DNA of 64,000 nucleotides, from contig NZ_BLAD01000063.1 of the NCBI RefSeq assembly GCF_009687845.1, positions 49,307 to 113,306 on the forward strand, read 5' to 3'. A program made the translations under genes and the position numbers. Source of the DNA: Acrocarpospora corrugata. GTDB lineage: Bacteria > Actinomycetota > Actinomycetes > Streptosporangiales > Streptosporangiaceae. This document shows, piece by piece, positions 50,739-59,460 of this stretch (positions within the stretch are counted from its first letter, which is position 1; each line of letters starts with the position of its first letter). Below the pieces are notes generated by a model, which was given only the letters and a program-made list of their open reading frames with translations, did no database searches and was not told the DNA's origin.

Positions 50739-51901
50739 TGCTGCCCCTTTCGCTGTAGCGTCTCGACCGTGCTGATGACCAGCTCGGCCGTGCGCACGGC
50801 AGAATCGCCGCACTCCTGCTGCGCGGCGCGCAGCCGGGCCCGGTAGTCCCGGGCGGGATCGAGCAGATCGGTGACAGCGTCAGCGACCGCCTGCTCGGTG
50901 ACGCCGGCCGGCTCCAACGCCGTACCGAAACCCGCGCTACCCACGAAGTACGCCTGGACAGGCTGATCCACAGCCAGCGGGATCACCAGCATCGGTGTCG
51001 CCGCCCGGATCGACTCCGCCACGGAGTTGTAGCCGCCATGGGTGATGAACACGTCGGCGCGCTCGAGCACCTCACGTTGCGGCAGATACGGGGCGGTGAG
51101 CACTTCGTCGGGCAGCGCGAGCTCCTCGGTGAGATCTCCTACCGCGGCGATCACCTGTGCACCGGTCGCCGCCGCCCCGATGATCACAGTGCGCAGCAGG
51201 TCCGGCCGCCGGTAGAAGATCGTGCCGAAGGAGACGTACACCAACGGGCGGTCGGGGTCGATCCGATCCAGGCCCGAGAAGGCGACCTCGTCGCCGCGGG
51301 TCCCCGCCGCACCCGGCAACCCGACCAGCTGCACACCGTCGTCGGTGACCGCGTCGTCCCCGACGAGAGCAGGAATCGTCGGCATCAAATTGAGAATCGG
51401 CGAACGCGCCGAATGAGTCCGGGTCGACCACAACACCCCGTGCCTGGTCAGATAGTCGCCGACCTGCTCGTCGTACGGCCAGCGCCCTCGTCGATGCTCG
51501 CTCGGGCATACTCCGCCCAGGTTGGCCCAGATCATCCCGTACGGCACGCCGGACGCCTGTGCGCCGACCATGGCCGACGCCGTGACCGGCAGCGAATCGA
51601 CGAGCACGAAGTCCGGCGCCGTCGCACGGAGCGCGTCAGCTGTCTGGTCTGCCACCGGCGACGACTGGAGCATCGCGCCGATCTTCGCCGGGTCGCCGCT
51701 CCACGGCGCCATCTCGACCTGCCCGATCGCGTGGACCTGCGCCTTGCCCAAAGCCTGGCGACGCTGCTCGTCGAGCACGCCACCGTCCGCGGACAACAGC
51801 AGCAGCGCAACCTCACTGCCGGCAGTTCGGAGCGCATTGACCACCGGAATATACGGGTTCAGGTGACCATGCTGAGTCGTGGTGAGAAGGGCGACGCGCA
51901 T
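50735..51901 (-). CDS. GT1-family UDP-glycosyltransferase (macrolide-glycosyltransferase type)
   Basis: A 388-residue GT-B-fold glycosyltransferase. The N-terminal acceptor domain begins MRVALLTTTQHGHLNPYIPVV. The C-terminal donor domain has PLVYVSFGTIFYRRP, APYLPQREVLERADVFITHGGYNSVAESIRAATPMLVIPLAVDQ, matching the nucleotide-sugar-binding signature (HGGxNS...P...DQ). It is the first gene of a five-gene overlapping operon with a Rieske dioxygenase and CMD protein. In actinobacteria such enzymes decorate or inactivate polyketides and phenolics, so here it may glycosylate a hydroxylated aromatic. The acceptor is not determinable. Confidence 0.92.
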   Translation of the reverse strand: MRVALLTTTQHGHLNPYIPVVNALRTAGSEVALLLLSADGGVLDEQRRQALGKAQVHAIGQVEMAPWSGDPAKIGAMLQSSPVADQTADALRATAPDFVLVDSLPVTASAMVGAQASGVPYGMIWANLGGVCPSEHRRGRWPYDEQVGDYLTRHGVLWSTRTHSARSPILNLMPTIPALVGDDAVTDDGVQLVGLPGAAGTRGDEVAFSGLDRIDPDRPLVYVSFGTIFYRRPDLLRTVIIGAAATGAQVIAAVGDLTEELALPDEVLTAPYLPQREVLERADVFITHGGYNSVAESIRAATPMLVIPLAVDQPVQAYFVGSAGFGTALEPAGVTEQAVADAVTDLLDPARDYRARLRAAQQECGDSAVRTAELVISTVETLQRKGQQ

Positions 51902-52339
51902 CAGATCTCCGATCCATCGAAAGAAGACGACCAGGCCGACTCAAGATCTGGCTATGGATGCACGACACCCTCCTGCCTTCAGAAACGAGTCGAGACGGCG
52001 ACGCACGAACGGCAGAACTGGGCTCCCGGACAGGCGAGAACGCCCGGCAGGCGAAAGGGCCCGTCGACGTCCAGGTACTGCTACGGGGCTCTACGCATTC
52101 CCCAACATTGCTGAGGGGACATATCGATCGACGCTACTCGGAACAACCTCGAAACAACCGGTTCACCACCTGCCCCCCAGGAAGTTTCGCAAAGCGTGCC
52201 GGGATGTGCAATCGATGTCAACGCCTCGCAATTGTCACTACCACCATTCTGCTGAACGCAACTTCGACCGTGCTCCGCCTCGGCCTCCAGCCGGCGCCCT
52301 GCCCGGCTCCGCCCCGGTCTCACCGGGGACCAGGCCGGA
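51902..52339. other. Upstream region of the glycosyltransferase-dioxygenase operon
   Basis: 438 bp between the glycosyltransferase start and the end of the OsmC gene. It holds no recognisable gene and is somewhat lower in GC in its middle. It must contain the operon promoter, but I cannot point to a confident box or operator. Confidence 0.45.
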
Positions 52340-52906
52340 TCAGACGGTGCTGACGTCGATGTCCACCGACACGCCGTTAGTCAGCACGTCGTAGACGGAG
52401 GACCGGGCGCGGGTCTGCTCGACCAGCGCGCGCAGCTCCTCCGGCGCGGCGTCGCCCTCGATGACGAATTGCACCCGGATCGCCTGGTAGCCGTTCCTGA
52501 CCTGGTCGGACAGGCCGAGGAGGCCGAGCAGGTCGATGTCGCCCTCAACGGTGGACGTCACCCGGGTGAGGGAGATGCCGTTGATGGACGCCAGGGTGGC
52601 CAGGCCGGCGGTCAGGCAGGAGGCGATGGCGTGCAGCAGGTACTCCGCCGGGGTCGGCCCGTTCCCGTCGCCCACCAGCACCGGCGGGTGATCGGCGTCG
52701 AGGAGGAACGGCTCGGCGCGGCTGGTGTCCTCCTGACCTGCGCCGTAGAAGCCCTGAATGGCGGTGCGGCTGTGGGTGCCGCTGACCCACTGGTTGACCG
52801 CCCGGAACTGGAACTTGGCCAGCTCGGGGGTGCCCTTGATCGCGTCCACGGTGGCGAGCAGGGCAGGGGTGTCCACGCCGTTGCGCGCGACGGGGGTGGT
52901 GCTCAT
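52340..52906 (-). CDS. OsmC-family protein
   Basis: A 188-residue OsmC-like protein, a fold used for thiol-dependent reduction of organic hydroperoxides. The first conserved Cys is in ILLHAIASCLTAGLATLAS, here HAIASCLTAG. The second Cys position (normally in a C-P-x-S/T context) appears as ARSSVYDVLTNGVSV, without Cys. This is therefore of the one-Cys OsmC/YhfA-like group whose activity is unclear. An N-terminal extension (about 50 residues) with SGTHSRTAIQGFYGAGQEDTSR is typical of actinobacterial members. A single gene with no operon partner. Confidence 0.85.
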   Translation of the reverse strand: MSTTPVARNGVDTPALLATVDAIKGTPELAKFQFRAVNQWVSGTHSRTAIQGFYGAGQEDTSRAEPFLLDADHPPVLVGDGNGPTPAEYLLHAIASCLTAGLATLASINGISLTRVTSTVEGDIDLLGLLGLSDQVRNGYQAIRVQFVIEGDAAPEELRALVEQTRARSSVYDVLTNGVSVDIDVSTV

Positions 52907-53256
52907 GGCGGTGTCTCCTCACGGGGATGAGCGCCGACGGTCCGGCGCCGGCGATGTCTCAGATGCTACGGAGCCGCCCCTTCCCCGATCCCTCTCCCGG
53001 CCCGGACGCTCTGCGGCAGGCGGAGGCGCACGACCAACTCGCCGCGCTCGCGGAACCTGCAGGGCTGGACAGTGACACCGACGTGAGCCGACCTGTCCTG
53101 CCCGGCGTCGGAGGGCGCGTCACGCAGGCCTTCGCCAGCTTCGCTCCGACCGATCTCGGAATGCCAGGCACGCGCACATCCGGAACGCAGACGTGATCTG
53201 TGATCAATACGGCACCGCGCTGAGCTCGCGGAGCCGGGCGACCGCTTAGCTCCTGA
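52907..53256. other. Non-coding stretch with one copy of a 32-bp direct repeat
   Basis: 350 bp with only unconvincing open frames. It contains the block TGCAGGGCTGGACAGTGAC...GACGTGAGCC at 53058-53089, repeated at 53997-54028. Nothing else recognisable. Confidence 0.45.
53058..53089 (+). repeat. Direct repeat, copy 1 (partner at 53997-54028)
   Basis: A 32-bp block, nearly identical to 53997-54028 with differences confined to a few positions in its centre. Both copies run in the same direction and flank the decayed gene at 53257-53870, so they may mark the ends of an inserted segment. Confidence 0.6.
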
Positions 53257-53870
53257 TCACCAGGCGGCGCGCGGCGAGTCGCCCTCACCCGGACGCTCGT
53301 CGACCGTGATCGGCACCGAGGCGACCGCGCCGTCGGCGAGGGCAACCCGGTAGGCGCGCCGCTTATGCACGTACAGGAGATGTTCGCCGGTCCCGTCGAC
53401 GCTGAAGCGCAGGCTCAGCGAGGCGTCGGGCGGCAGTTCCGGCCGGGCCACTGTCCCGGGCAGCGGCCACGAGGTGCCAGGAGCTTTCGACGCCGGGCGG
53501 TAGCGGGATGTCCGCGATGAACGACCCGGTCTCGGCGTTATGTACGGCGGGCGGCACCGGGCTGAAGACAGCGGTCTTGGACCTGCCGGGGAAGTGGGCG
53601 AGCGGAGTGCGAGCGGAAAGGAAGAACCGCGGCGAGCCCGTCGCAGCCAGGGGTGCTCCGGTCGCCATGGGCTCGGCCAAGGAGGTCGCCGGCGGGAACG
53701 GGTGCTGTGCGGGACCCGAGGACACCATGGGCGAGGGCTGCGGCGGGACCGCCGTGAGCGACGGCAGCGGCGGGGACGCCGGGGGCTGGGTCGCTCTGAC
53801 GATCGACACCCGGTCGGCGGCCGGATCGGTGCATCCGGCGGAACGGCATGTAGTGATCATCGTATGGAAC
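53257..53870 (-). pseudogene. Decayed WD40/propeller-like protein gene
   Basis: Minus-strand fragments in at least two frames look like an actinobacterial propeller or YVTN/WD40-like membrane protein: SPRFFLSARTPLAHFPGRSK, AVHNAETGSFIADIPLPPGVESSWHLVAA in one frame, then ARPELPPDASLSLRFSVDGTGEHLLYVHKRRAYRVALADGA in the next, ending at 53257. The 5' part is Pro/Ser-rich with no clear start. This is a pseudogene between two direct repeats. Confidence 0.5.
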
Positions 53871-54356
53871 GGCGTGCTCGACCAGGACGGGACACGATCA
53901 GTTGAGAACCATGAGGAATCGCAGCGCCGTGCGGATGAGCGCGGCGCCCAGGTGGTAGACATGCTCCTACGGCTCGATGCCCGTTCAGGCCGCCTCTGCA
54001 GGGCTGGACAGTGACGATGACGTGAGCCCGGCCTGCCCCGACAATCAGCCGGGATCCGCGAGGAAGGGTGCTCGTCGTGCCCTCAAAGGTCGGCGGGTGG
54101 TTCGGTGCATCCGGCGGTATGAAGTCGTGCAACCGGCCGGTCAGGAGACATCACGGTACAAGCTGAGGTCGAGCCCGGCGGCGGGTAGCCGTCTGGCCAG
54201 CCAGTGAGCTGGTGCGCCCCGCGCGTTTCCCGGTTCCTCCACCAGCCAGTACGCGGAGTGCGGCTTGTCCAGGAGGAGGTGGGTGGCGTCGCCATGAACC
54301 ATCCGATGCGGAGTGGCGTTGGCCGCGCGGGCTCGGGACCACATACGTTCGCCTCC
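53871..54356. other. Region without a clear gene; second direct-repeat copy at 53997-54028
   Basis: About 490 bp before the methyltransferase gene. It contains the second copy of the 32-bp repeat. Frames across it have biased but non-protein-like composition. The promoter of the methyltransferase must lie near its 3' end; I see no clear box. Confidence 0.4.
53997..54028 (+). repeat. Direct repeat, copy 2
   Basis: Second copy of the 32-bp block at 53058-53089, in the same orientation, 939 bp downstream. Confidence 0.6.
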
Positions 54357-55121
54357 ATGGTTGACGCAGCTTTCGGGCATCCGCGCCTCGCCGCCATCTA
54401 CGACCCGCTCGATCCGGACCGCAGCGATCTCGACGCGTATCTCGCGATGGCGGAGGAGTTCGGCGCGCGGTCCGTGCTGGACATCGGGTGCGGTACGGGT
54501 GTGTTCGCGCTGCTGCTCGCCGAACGCGGGATTACGGTCACCGGGATCGATCCCGCGCGGGCGTCCGTCGACGTCGCGCGTGGCAAGCCGGGCGCGGAGC
54601 GGGTGCGCTGGCTCGACGGAGACGCGGGGGACCTGCCGCCCATGCAGATCGACCTGGTGACGATGACCGGGAACGTCGCCCAGGCGATCGCCGATCCGCA
54701 GGCATGGCGTACGACGCTGCGCGGCGCGTACAAGGCGCTGCGGCCCGGCGGGCGGCTTGTCTTCGAGACGCGCGATCCGGCGCAGCGCGTGTGGGAGGAG
54801 TGGGCGGAGTGGACGCGCGAGACCACGTACCGCATGACGGACATTCCGGGCGTCGGCCACGTCGAGACCTGGGCCGAGCTGACGGACGTGAGCCTGCCGC
54901 TGGTGAGCTTCCGGGGTACGCACGTGTTCGCTGCGGACGGCGACGTACTGACCTCGGAATCGACACTTCGCTTCCGCGAATGTACGGAGATCGAGCGGGA
55001 CTTGCACGGGCACGGCTTCGTCGTCGAGGACGTACGCGACGCACCCGACCGGCCGGGCAGGGAGTTCGTGTTCGTGGCGCGGCGCGATACCGCGGAGCCC
55101 GTCCCTCCCGGAATGCCCTAG
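54357..55121 (+). CDS. SAM-dependent class I methyltransferase
   Basis: A 254-residue methyltransferase with the Rossmann-type AdoMet-binding motif I VLDIGCGTGVFALLLAERG (about residues 41-59), motif II ITVTGIDPARASVDVAR with the acidic ribose-binding Asp, WLDGDAGDLPP, and the post-motif strand LRPGGRLVFETRD. The N-terminal helix YDPLDPDRSDLDAYLAMAEEFGA is common in the UbiE/YcgJ-like actinobacterial group. ATG at 54357 fits the family start; the frame is open further upstream. Substrate unknown. It is the last intact gene before an IS remnant zone. Confidence 0.9.
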   Translation: MVDAAFGHPRLAAIYDPLDPDRSDLDAYLAMAEEFGARSVLDIGCGTGVFALLLAERGITVTGIDPARASVDVARGKPGAERVRWLDGDAGDLPPMQIDLVTMTGNVAQAIADPQAWRTTLRGAYKALRPGGRLVFETRDPAQRVWEEWAEWTRETTYRMTDIPGVGHVETWAELTDVSLPLVSFRGTHVFAADGDVLTSESTLRFRECTEIERDLHGHGFVVEDVRDAPDRPGREFVFVARRDTAEPVPPGMP

Positions 55122-55197
55122 GGTGTGGGGTGCGAAAACTCGACCCTGGGGCTGCTACCTGCGATTATGCGGTGATCAAAGATGGTGGTCTGTCATG

Positions 55198-55600
55198 GTT
55201 GCGCATCATGATGTGGTCTCTGCTCTACCTGATCGTCCGGCGTCTCGCCGCAGGACTGGTTCTCCTTGCGCGTGGAAACGGTGCTGCGACACGAGGTCGC
55301 CGTGCTGCGCCTGCAGATCGCCCGGCCGCTGCTGCAACCGGCCGATCGGATGTGGCTGGCCGCGCTGTCGCGCCTGCTGCCCCGTGACCGCTGGACCGTG
55401 TTCTTCGTCGCCCCGGCCACGCTGGCATCGCGACCTGACGCGGCGACGCTGGAGATATCCGCACCGTACGCCTGGCCGGGCCCGCCACCGCCGCCACGGT
55501 ACGCGAGCTGGTGATCCGCTTGGCGCGGGAGAATCCAAGTTGGGCTATCAGCGTATCCACGGAGAACTCAAAGGGCTCGTCACCGGATCACGGAGACGGT
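55198..55600 (+). mobile_element. Remnant of an rve-type (IS3/IS481-like) transposase
   Basis: Several frames of the plus strand together read as the N-terminal half of an actinobacterial integrase-core transposase: [73 protein letters not shown], then [11 protein letters not shown] and GYQRIHGELKGL. Frameshifts and an internal deletion of about 20 bp separate these parts, and the DDE core is missing. It is a dead element and the first arm of an inverted pair. Confidence 0.75.
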
Positions 55601-55632
55601 CGCTGCCATGGGCGTGAACTGGTTCGTGCTCA

Positions 55633-55808
55633 TCCGCTGCCAGCCACATCCGGTCGGCCGGTTGTAGCAGTGGCCGGGCGATCTGCCGGCGCAGCACGGC
55701 GACCTCGTGCCTCAGCACCATGATCTCGACCTCCCTGGCGCCGTTGCTACGAGCAAGGAGAACCAGTCCCGCGGCGAGATGCCTAACGATCACGTAGGAC
55801 CACACCAT
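55633..55808 (-). mobile_element. Inverted copy of the transposase N-terminal segment
   Basis: The minus strand reads [58 protein letters not shown], which is the same region as the start of the element at 55198 but without its internal deletion. The two copies face each other and could form a hairpin of about 150 bp. They look like independent ends of two decayed insertions of the same IS. Confidence 0.75.
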
Positions 55809-55886
55809 AGACGTGAGCACGGGCTCCGCCCAGCGGCTCAGGATCAGCGGCATCAGGTTCTGAACAGTGGGGCCGCGCCGGCCGGA

Positions 55887-56550
55887 TCAGCCGGTCAGGC
55901 CGGCGTCGTGGGCGAGCAGGGCGATCTGGGTACGGTTGTTGAGGTCGAGTTTGGTGAGGATCCCGCGACACGTGCGCCTTCACGGTCGCCACGCTCATGA
56001 ACAGCTCGCCGCCGATCTCCCCGTTGGACCTGCCCCGCCCCACCGCCACGGCCACCTCGCGTTCGCGGGCGCTCAGCCGGCCAAGCAGGGCACGAGCGCG
56101 CTGCCGCCGGGCGTCCGCGCCCGTCTCACTGAGGTGGGCGATGAGTTGCCGGGTCACCACCGGCGACAGGATCGGCTCGCCGTCCGCCACCCGGAAGATA
56201 GCGCGCAGAATCTCGGCGGGGAGGGTGTCCTTGAGCAGGAAGCCGCTGGCCCCGGCGCGCAGCGCGCGAAGCACGTACGCGTCAGCGTGGAAGGTCGTCA
56301 GCACGATGACCTCCGGCGGGTCGGGCCGGGCGCGGAGCCGCTCGGTGGCGGCGAGGCCGTCGACCGTGGGCATCCGGATGTCCATCAGCACGATGTCCGG
56401 GGCGCAGGCGCCGACCGCGGCGGCCACCTCGGAACCGTCGGCCGCCTCGCCCACCACGGTCAGCCCGGGCGAGGTGGCGAGGATCATCGCGAGCCCGGCC
56501 CGGACCAGCGGGTCGTCGTCGACGATGAGGATCCGGATCGGACTCTTCAC
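55887..56550 (-). pseudogene. NarL-family response regulator with 3' one-base frameshift
   Basis: A response regulator of about 220 residues. GTG at 56550 overlaps the kinase stop by 4 bp (an ATG at 56568 is an alternative). The receiver domain has ILIVDDDP, the phospho-acceptor in IVLMDIRMPTVDG, and LLKDTLPAEIL. The HTH reads LSAREREVAVAVGRGRSNGEIGGELF and SVATVKAHVSR. Immediately after this the frame breaks; dropping one G from the GGG near 55965 gives the family ending ILTKLDLNNRTQIALLAHDAGLTG and a stop at 55887. As read, a long unrelated tail to 55783 would replace the last helix. Confidence 0.8.
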
Positions 56551-57749
56551 GCCGGCCACGGCAGCCATGCCCAGAGCCGGAAGTCACCCGAACCGGTACG
56601 GCCGTGCTCCAGCCGCCCACCGGCCAGCCCGGCCCGTTCGGCGAGCCCGATGAGGCCGGTACCGGCGCCCGGGATGCCGGCGGTACCGGCGCCCACCGGC
56701 CACGGGTTACGGATCTCGACGGTCAGGCCGTCGCCCGCGGCTCCCCGCACGGTCACCGACACCTTGCCGCCACGCGCGTGCTTGCGGGCGTTGGTGAGTC
56801 CTTACTGCACGATCCGGTAGGCGCCGCGGCCGACCATCGCCGGTACGGCGCCCGGATCGGCCACCTGAGACTTCAGCAGTACCCGCATCCCCGCCCGCCG
56901 CGACTCCTCGACCAGCTCGGGCAGGTCGACCAGGGTGGGCTGGGGCCGGTCCGGTGGATCGGTCGCCCAGTCGGCACCTGACCGGTCTTCACGCAGCACG
57001 CCGATCACTTCTCGCAGGTCCTCCAGCGCCTGGTGCGCGCAGTCCCGGATCACCCCCGCGGCGCGGGCGACCTCGCCGTCGAGGGCGCCGAGGCGCAGCT
57101 CCAGCGCCCCGGCGTGCAGGCTCACCAGCGAGATGCGGTGGGCCAGCACGTCGTGCATCTCCCGGGCGATCCGGTCGCGTTCGAGCTGGCGGGCCCGAGC
57201 CACCAGGAGCTCCTGCTCGGACTCGGCCCGCCCGGCCCGCTCGCGCCGAGACTGCCGCCGGGTCCGGACGAACATCCCCCACGCGAGCATCGCCGTGACG
57301 CAGACGACGCCGAGTACGGCTTGCGACCAGTGCGTCATCGGCAGGTCCGGCCGGATCAGCAGGGAGAGAAACGCGGCGAGCGAATGCCCGGCCACGATCG
57401 GCGCCACCACCGCGAAGCGCCGGTGCACCGCGACGGTGAACAGCGCGATCAGCGCCACCCCGGCGGCGGCCAGCGAGTAGACGCTGAACACACCCATGAT
57501 CACCGCGAAGTCGACCGGCCGGCGCCGGCGCAGCCACACGCCGAGACAGCCCAGCCCGCCCATGGCGAGATCCACGGCGCGCGGCACCGGGGGGAGACGC
57601 TGCTCGACGCCGTCGAAATGGACGAGCACGGTGAAACAGACGGCCAGTGCGAAGAACAGGACGTCCACTACCCAATCGCGCGGTGTGCGCCGGATCGGAT
57701 CGCCGGCGGGCAGCGGGTCCCGACGCTCCAGGGCCGCCTGGATGGTCAT
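56547..57749 (-). pseudogene. Sensor histidine kinase interrupted by an in-frame TAA
   Basis: A kinase of about 400 residues. ATG at 57749 begins MTIQAALERRDP; five or so membrane helices follow; the HisKA_3 helix has the phospho-acceptor His in AREMHDVLAHRISLVSL. The HATPase_c N-box reads YRIVQ-stop-GLTNARKHARGG in the same frame: the TAA at 56802-56804 takes the place of the conserved Glu (GAA or GAG). The rest of the domain, to NPWPVGAGTAGIPGAGTGLIGLAERAGL, is intact up to 56547. A single base change therefore cuts the protein before its ATP lid. The response regulator gene is coupled downstream. Confidence 0.85.
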
Positions 57750-57903
57750 GACCAGACCGTACGCGACGGCGGGTCCGGCGGCATCCGACCAAAGTCGATC
57801 CCGGAAGTCAGACCTAAGTCGCGGCGGATGCCGACCTTGGACCGAAGCGGCGCACCGGGCGCTCCGGGCAGGCTGACTCACACCGGACGCCATGGAGGAA
57901 GAA

Positions 57904-58290
57904 ATGAATACGAAACTGAGAATATCGTCACTCTGGATCGTCGTGCTGTTCAACATGTTGTTTGCGGATGTGCTGAGTTTTATGACCCCCGGTTTTCTGC
58001 GGGAGATCATGACGGGATACGCGGGATCACTACGAATCAATCAAGAAATTCTGTTGGTGTTCGCGGTGCTCTTGGAGATTCCCATTACCATGATTTTCCT
58101 GTCCCGAATACTGGAGTGGCGGGCGAATCGCCTGACAAATATCGTCGCGTGTGTGATAACCATTGCATTTACCATAGGCGGCGGGTCGGCAACTCTCCAC
58201 TATATATTCTTTGCGACCGTAGAAGTCGTGTGTATGTTACTTATTGTCTGGTACGCATGGAAGTGGCGCCAAGACGTGGCTGCAGCGTAG
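57904..58290 (+). CDS. DUF6326-family membrane protein
   Basis: A 128-residue membrane protein with four helices (SLWIVVLFNMLFADVLSF, QEILLVFAVLLEIPITMIFL, LTNIVACVITIAFTIGG, IFFATVEVVCMLLIVWYAW). ATG at 57904 is chosen over 57892 because GGAGGAA lies just before it. The pattern matches DUF6326, of unknown function. Its base composition is visibly lower in GC than its neighbours and it has a TTA codon near its end, which suggests recent acquisition. It is divergent from the broken histidine kinase, so it may have been that system's target. Confidence 0.75.
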   Translation: MNTKLRISSLWIVVLFNMLFADVLSFMTPGFLREIMTGYAGSLRINQEILLVFAVLLEIPITMIFLSRILEWRANRLTNIVACVITIAFTIGGGSATLHYIFFATVEVVCMLLIVWYAWKWRQDVAAA

Positions 58291-58375
58291 GCAGCCTTAA
58301 CCGAACTGATCTTGAAGAGGCTCTCGGTTCATCGGGACCGGTCCTGCAACTGAACGGCTGCGGCCCCGGCCGGTG

Positions 58376-58480
58376 CCGCCGGACTACAGCAAGGCGCTGA
58401 CCCGCCCGCAGGTAGCCACGGTGCTCGAACTGGACGTGCCGCTGCCGGAGCGGGTGCTGTGGACGCTGCTGTACGAGCGT
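58376..58480 (+). mobile_element. Possible tyrosine-integrase remnant
   Basis: The plus strand reads SKALTRPQVATVLELDVPLPERVLWTLLYE, which looks like the start of a tyrosine-recombinase catalytic domain (the usual continuation with the first catalytic Arg is absent). Sequence to 58690 is not recognisable. Short and tentative. Confidence 0.4.
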
Positions 58481-58699
58481 CGGGAACTGCTTGGCGATCT
58501 CCAGCGCGGTGAGAGGGCCCGGCGCTGTAGCTGTGTGGCCAGGCGTTTGCGAGGGTGAAATCGAGATCCGGCCGGTGGTGCTCAAGCCCGCCGAGTACGC
58601 CGTGCTGAGTCCGGAACGCGAGGACTACCTGCGGACTGATTAGGTTTCCACGCCGCGCCCATCTGTACGTGTGAGATCGACTCACGAGAGGCTGGCACG

Positions 58700-59263
58700 A
58701 TGCGGAAACTGATCTTCGGCATGAACCTGAGCTTGGACGGCTACATCGCCGCGCCCGGCGACGACCTCGGCTGGAGCGTACCGAGCGACGAGCTGTTCCA
58801 GTGGTGGTCCGACCAGATGCGGGCGAGCGATCTGTCGCTGTACGGGCGCAAGCTGTGGGAAACGATGAGCTCCCACTGGCCGACCGGCGACCAGCAGCCC
58901 AACGCTACCCCGGCGGAGATCGAGTTCGCGCGCCGCTGGCGGGACATGCCGAAGGTGGTGTTCTCCTCGACGATCGACAAGGTCGACTGGAACACCCGCC
59001 TGGTCACCGGCGACGCGGTCGCCGAGATCGCCCGGCTCAGGGCCGAGGACGGCGGCCCGATGGACATCGGCGGCGCGACGCTCGCCGGGGCGGCCATGCG
59101 GGCCGGGCTGATCGACGAGTACGTGCTGGTCACCGCACCGGTCCTGGTGGGCGGCGGCACGCCGTTCTTCACCGCGCTGGACAGCTGGGTGAACCTGAAC
59201 CTGGTCGAGACGCGGACATTTCCCGGCGGCGTGGTGCTGACCCGATACGAGACGAGGCGATGA
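58700..59263 (+). CDS. Dihydrofolate-reductase-fold (RibD C-terminal-like) reductase
   Basis: A 187-residue protein of the YwjB/YyaP-like group with a DHFR fold. It has LIFGMNLSLDGYIAAPGDDLGW at the N-terminus, DLSLYGRKLWETM, PKVVFSSTIDKVDWNTRLV, and GGPMDIGGATLAGAAMRAGLIDEYVLVTAPVLVGGG, where the Gly-Gly loop binds the NADP phosphate. These are NADPH-dependent reductases whose substrates are mostly unknown; some members are related to riboflavin or deazaflavin chemistry. It stands alone and is convergent with the ECF sigma gene at 59461. Confidence 0.9.
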   Translation: MRKLIFGMNLSLDGYIAAPGDDLGWSVPSDELFQWWSDQMRASDLSLYGRKLWETMSSHWPTGDQQPNATPAEIEFARRWRDMPKVVFSSTIDKVDWNTRLVTGDAVAEIARLRAEDGGPMDIGGATLAGAAMRAGLIDEYVLVTAPVLVGGGTPFFTALDSWVNLNLVETRTFPGGVVLTRYETRR

Positions 59264-59460
59264 GCACGGGCCAAATGCTCGGCTCGTAACGCCAGGTCGA
59301 AATCCTTCCCGGCGTGCTCACCGCGACCCTCGGCGATGAGGGAACCTTTTCCCGGCCCTTCCTTGCGTTCCGAGTGAGCTGTTGACCGACTCGCTGAAGA
59401 TGAGGACGACGGTGACGCCTGCCCGTGCGCTGGACTCGTCCACGATGAGGACTTGTCTGA

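Noticed and set aside
49677..50846. A 389-codon plus-strand open frame
   Set aside because: Antisense to the Rieske alpha gene, which carries all iron-ligand motifs; the plus frame has none.
53508..54014. A 168-codon plus-strand frame as a gene
   Set aside because: Its Gly-rich, low-complexity sequence is the shadow of the minus-strand propeller pseudogene, and there is no ribosome-binding site.
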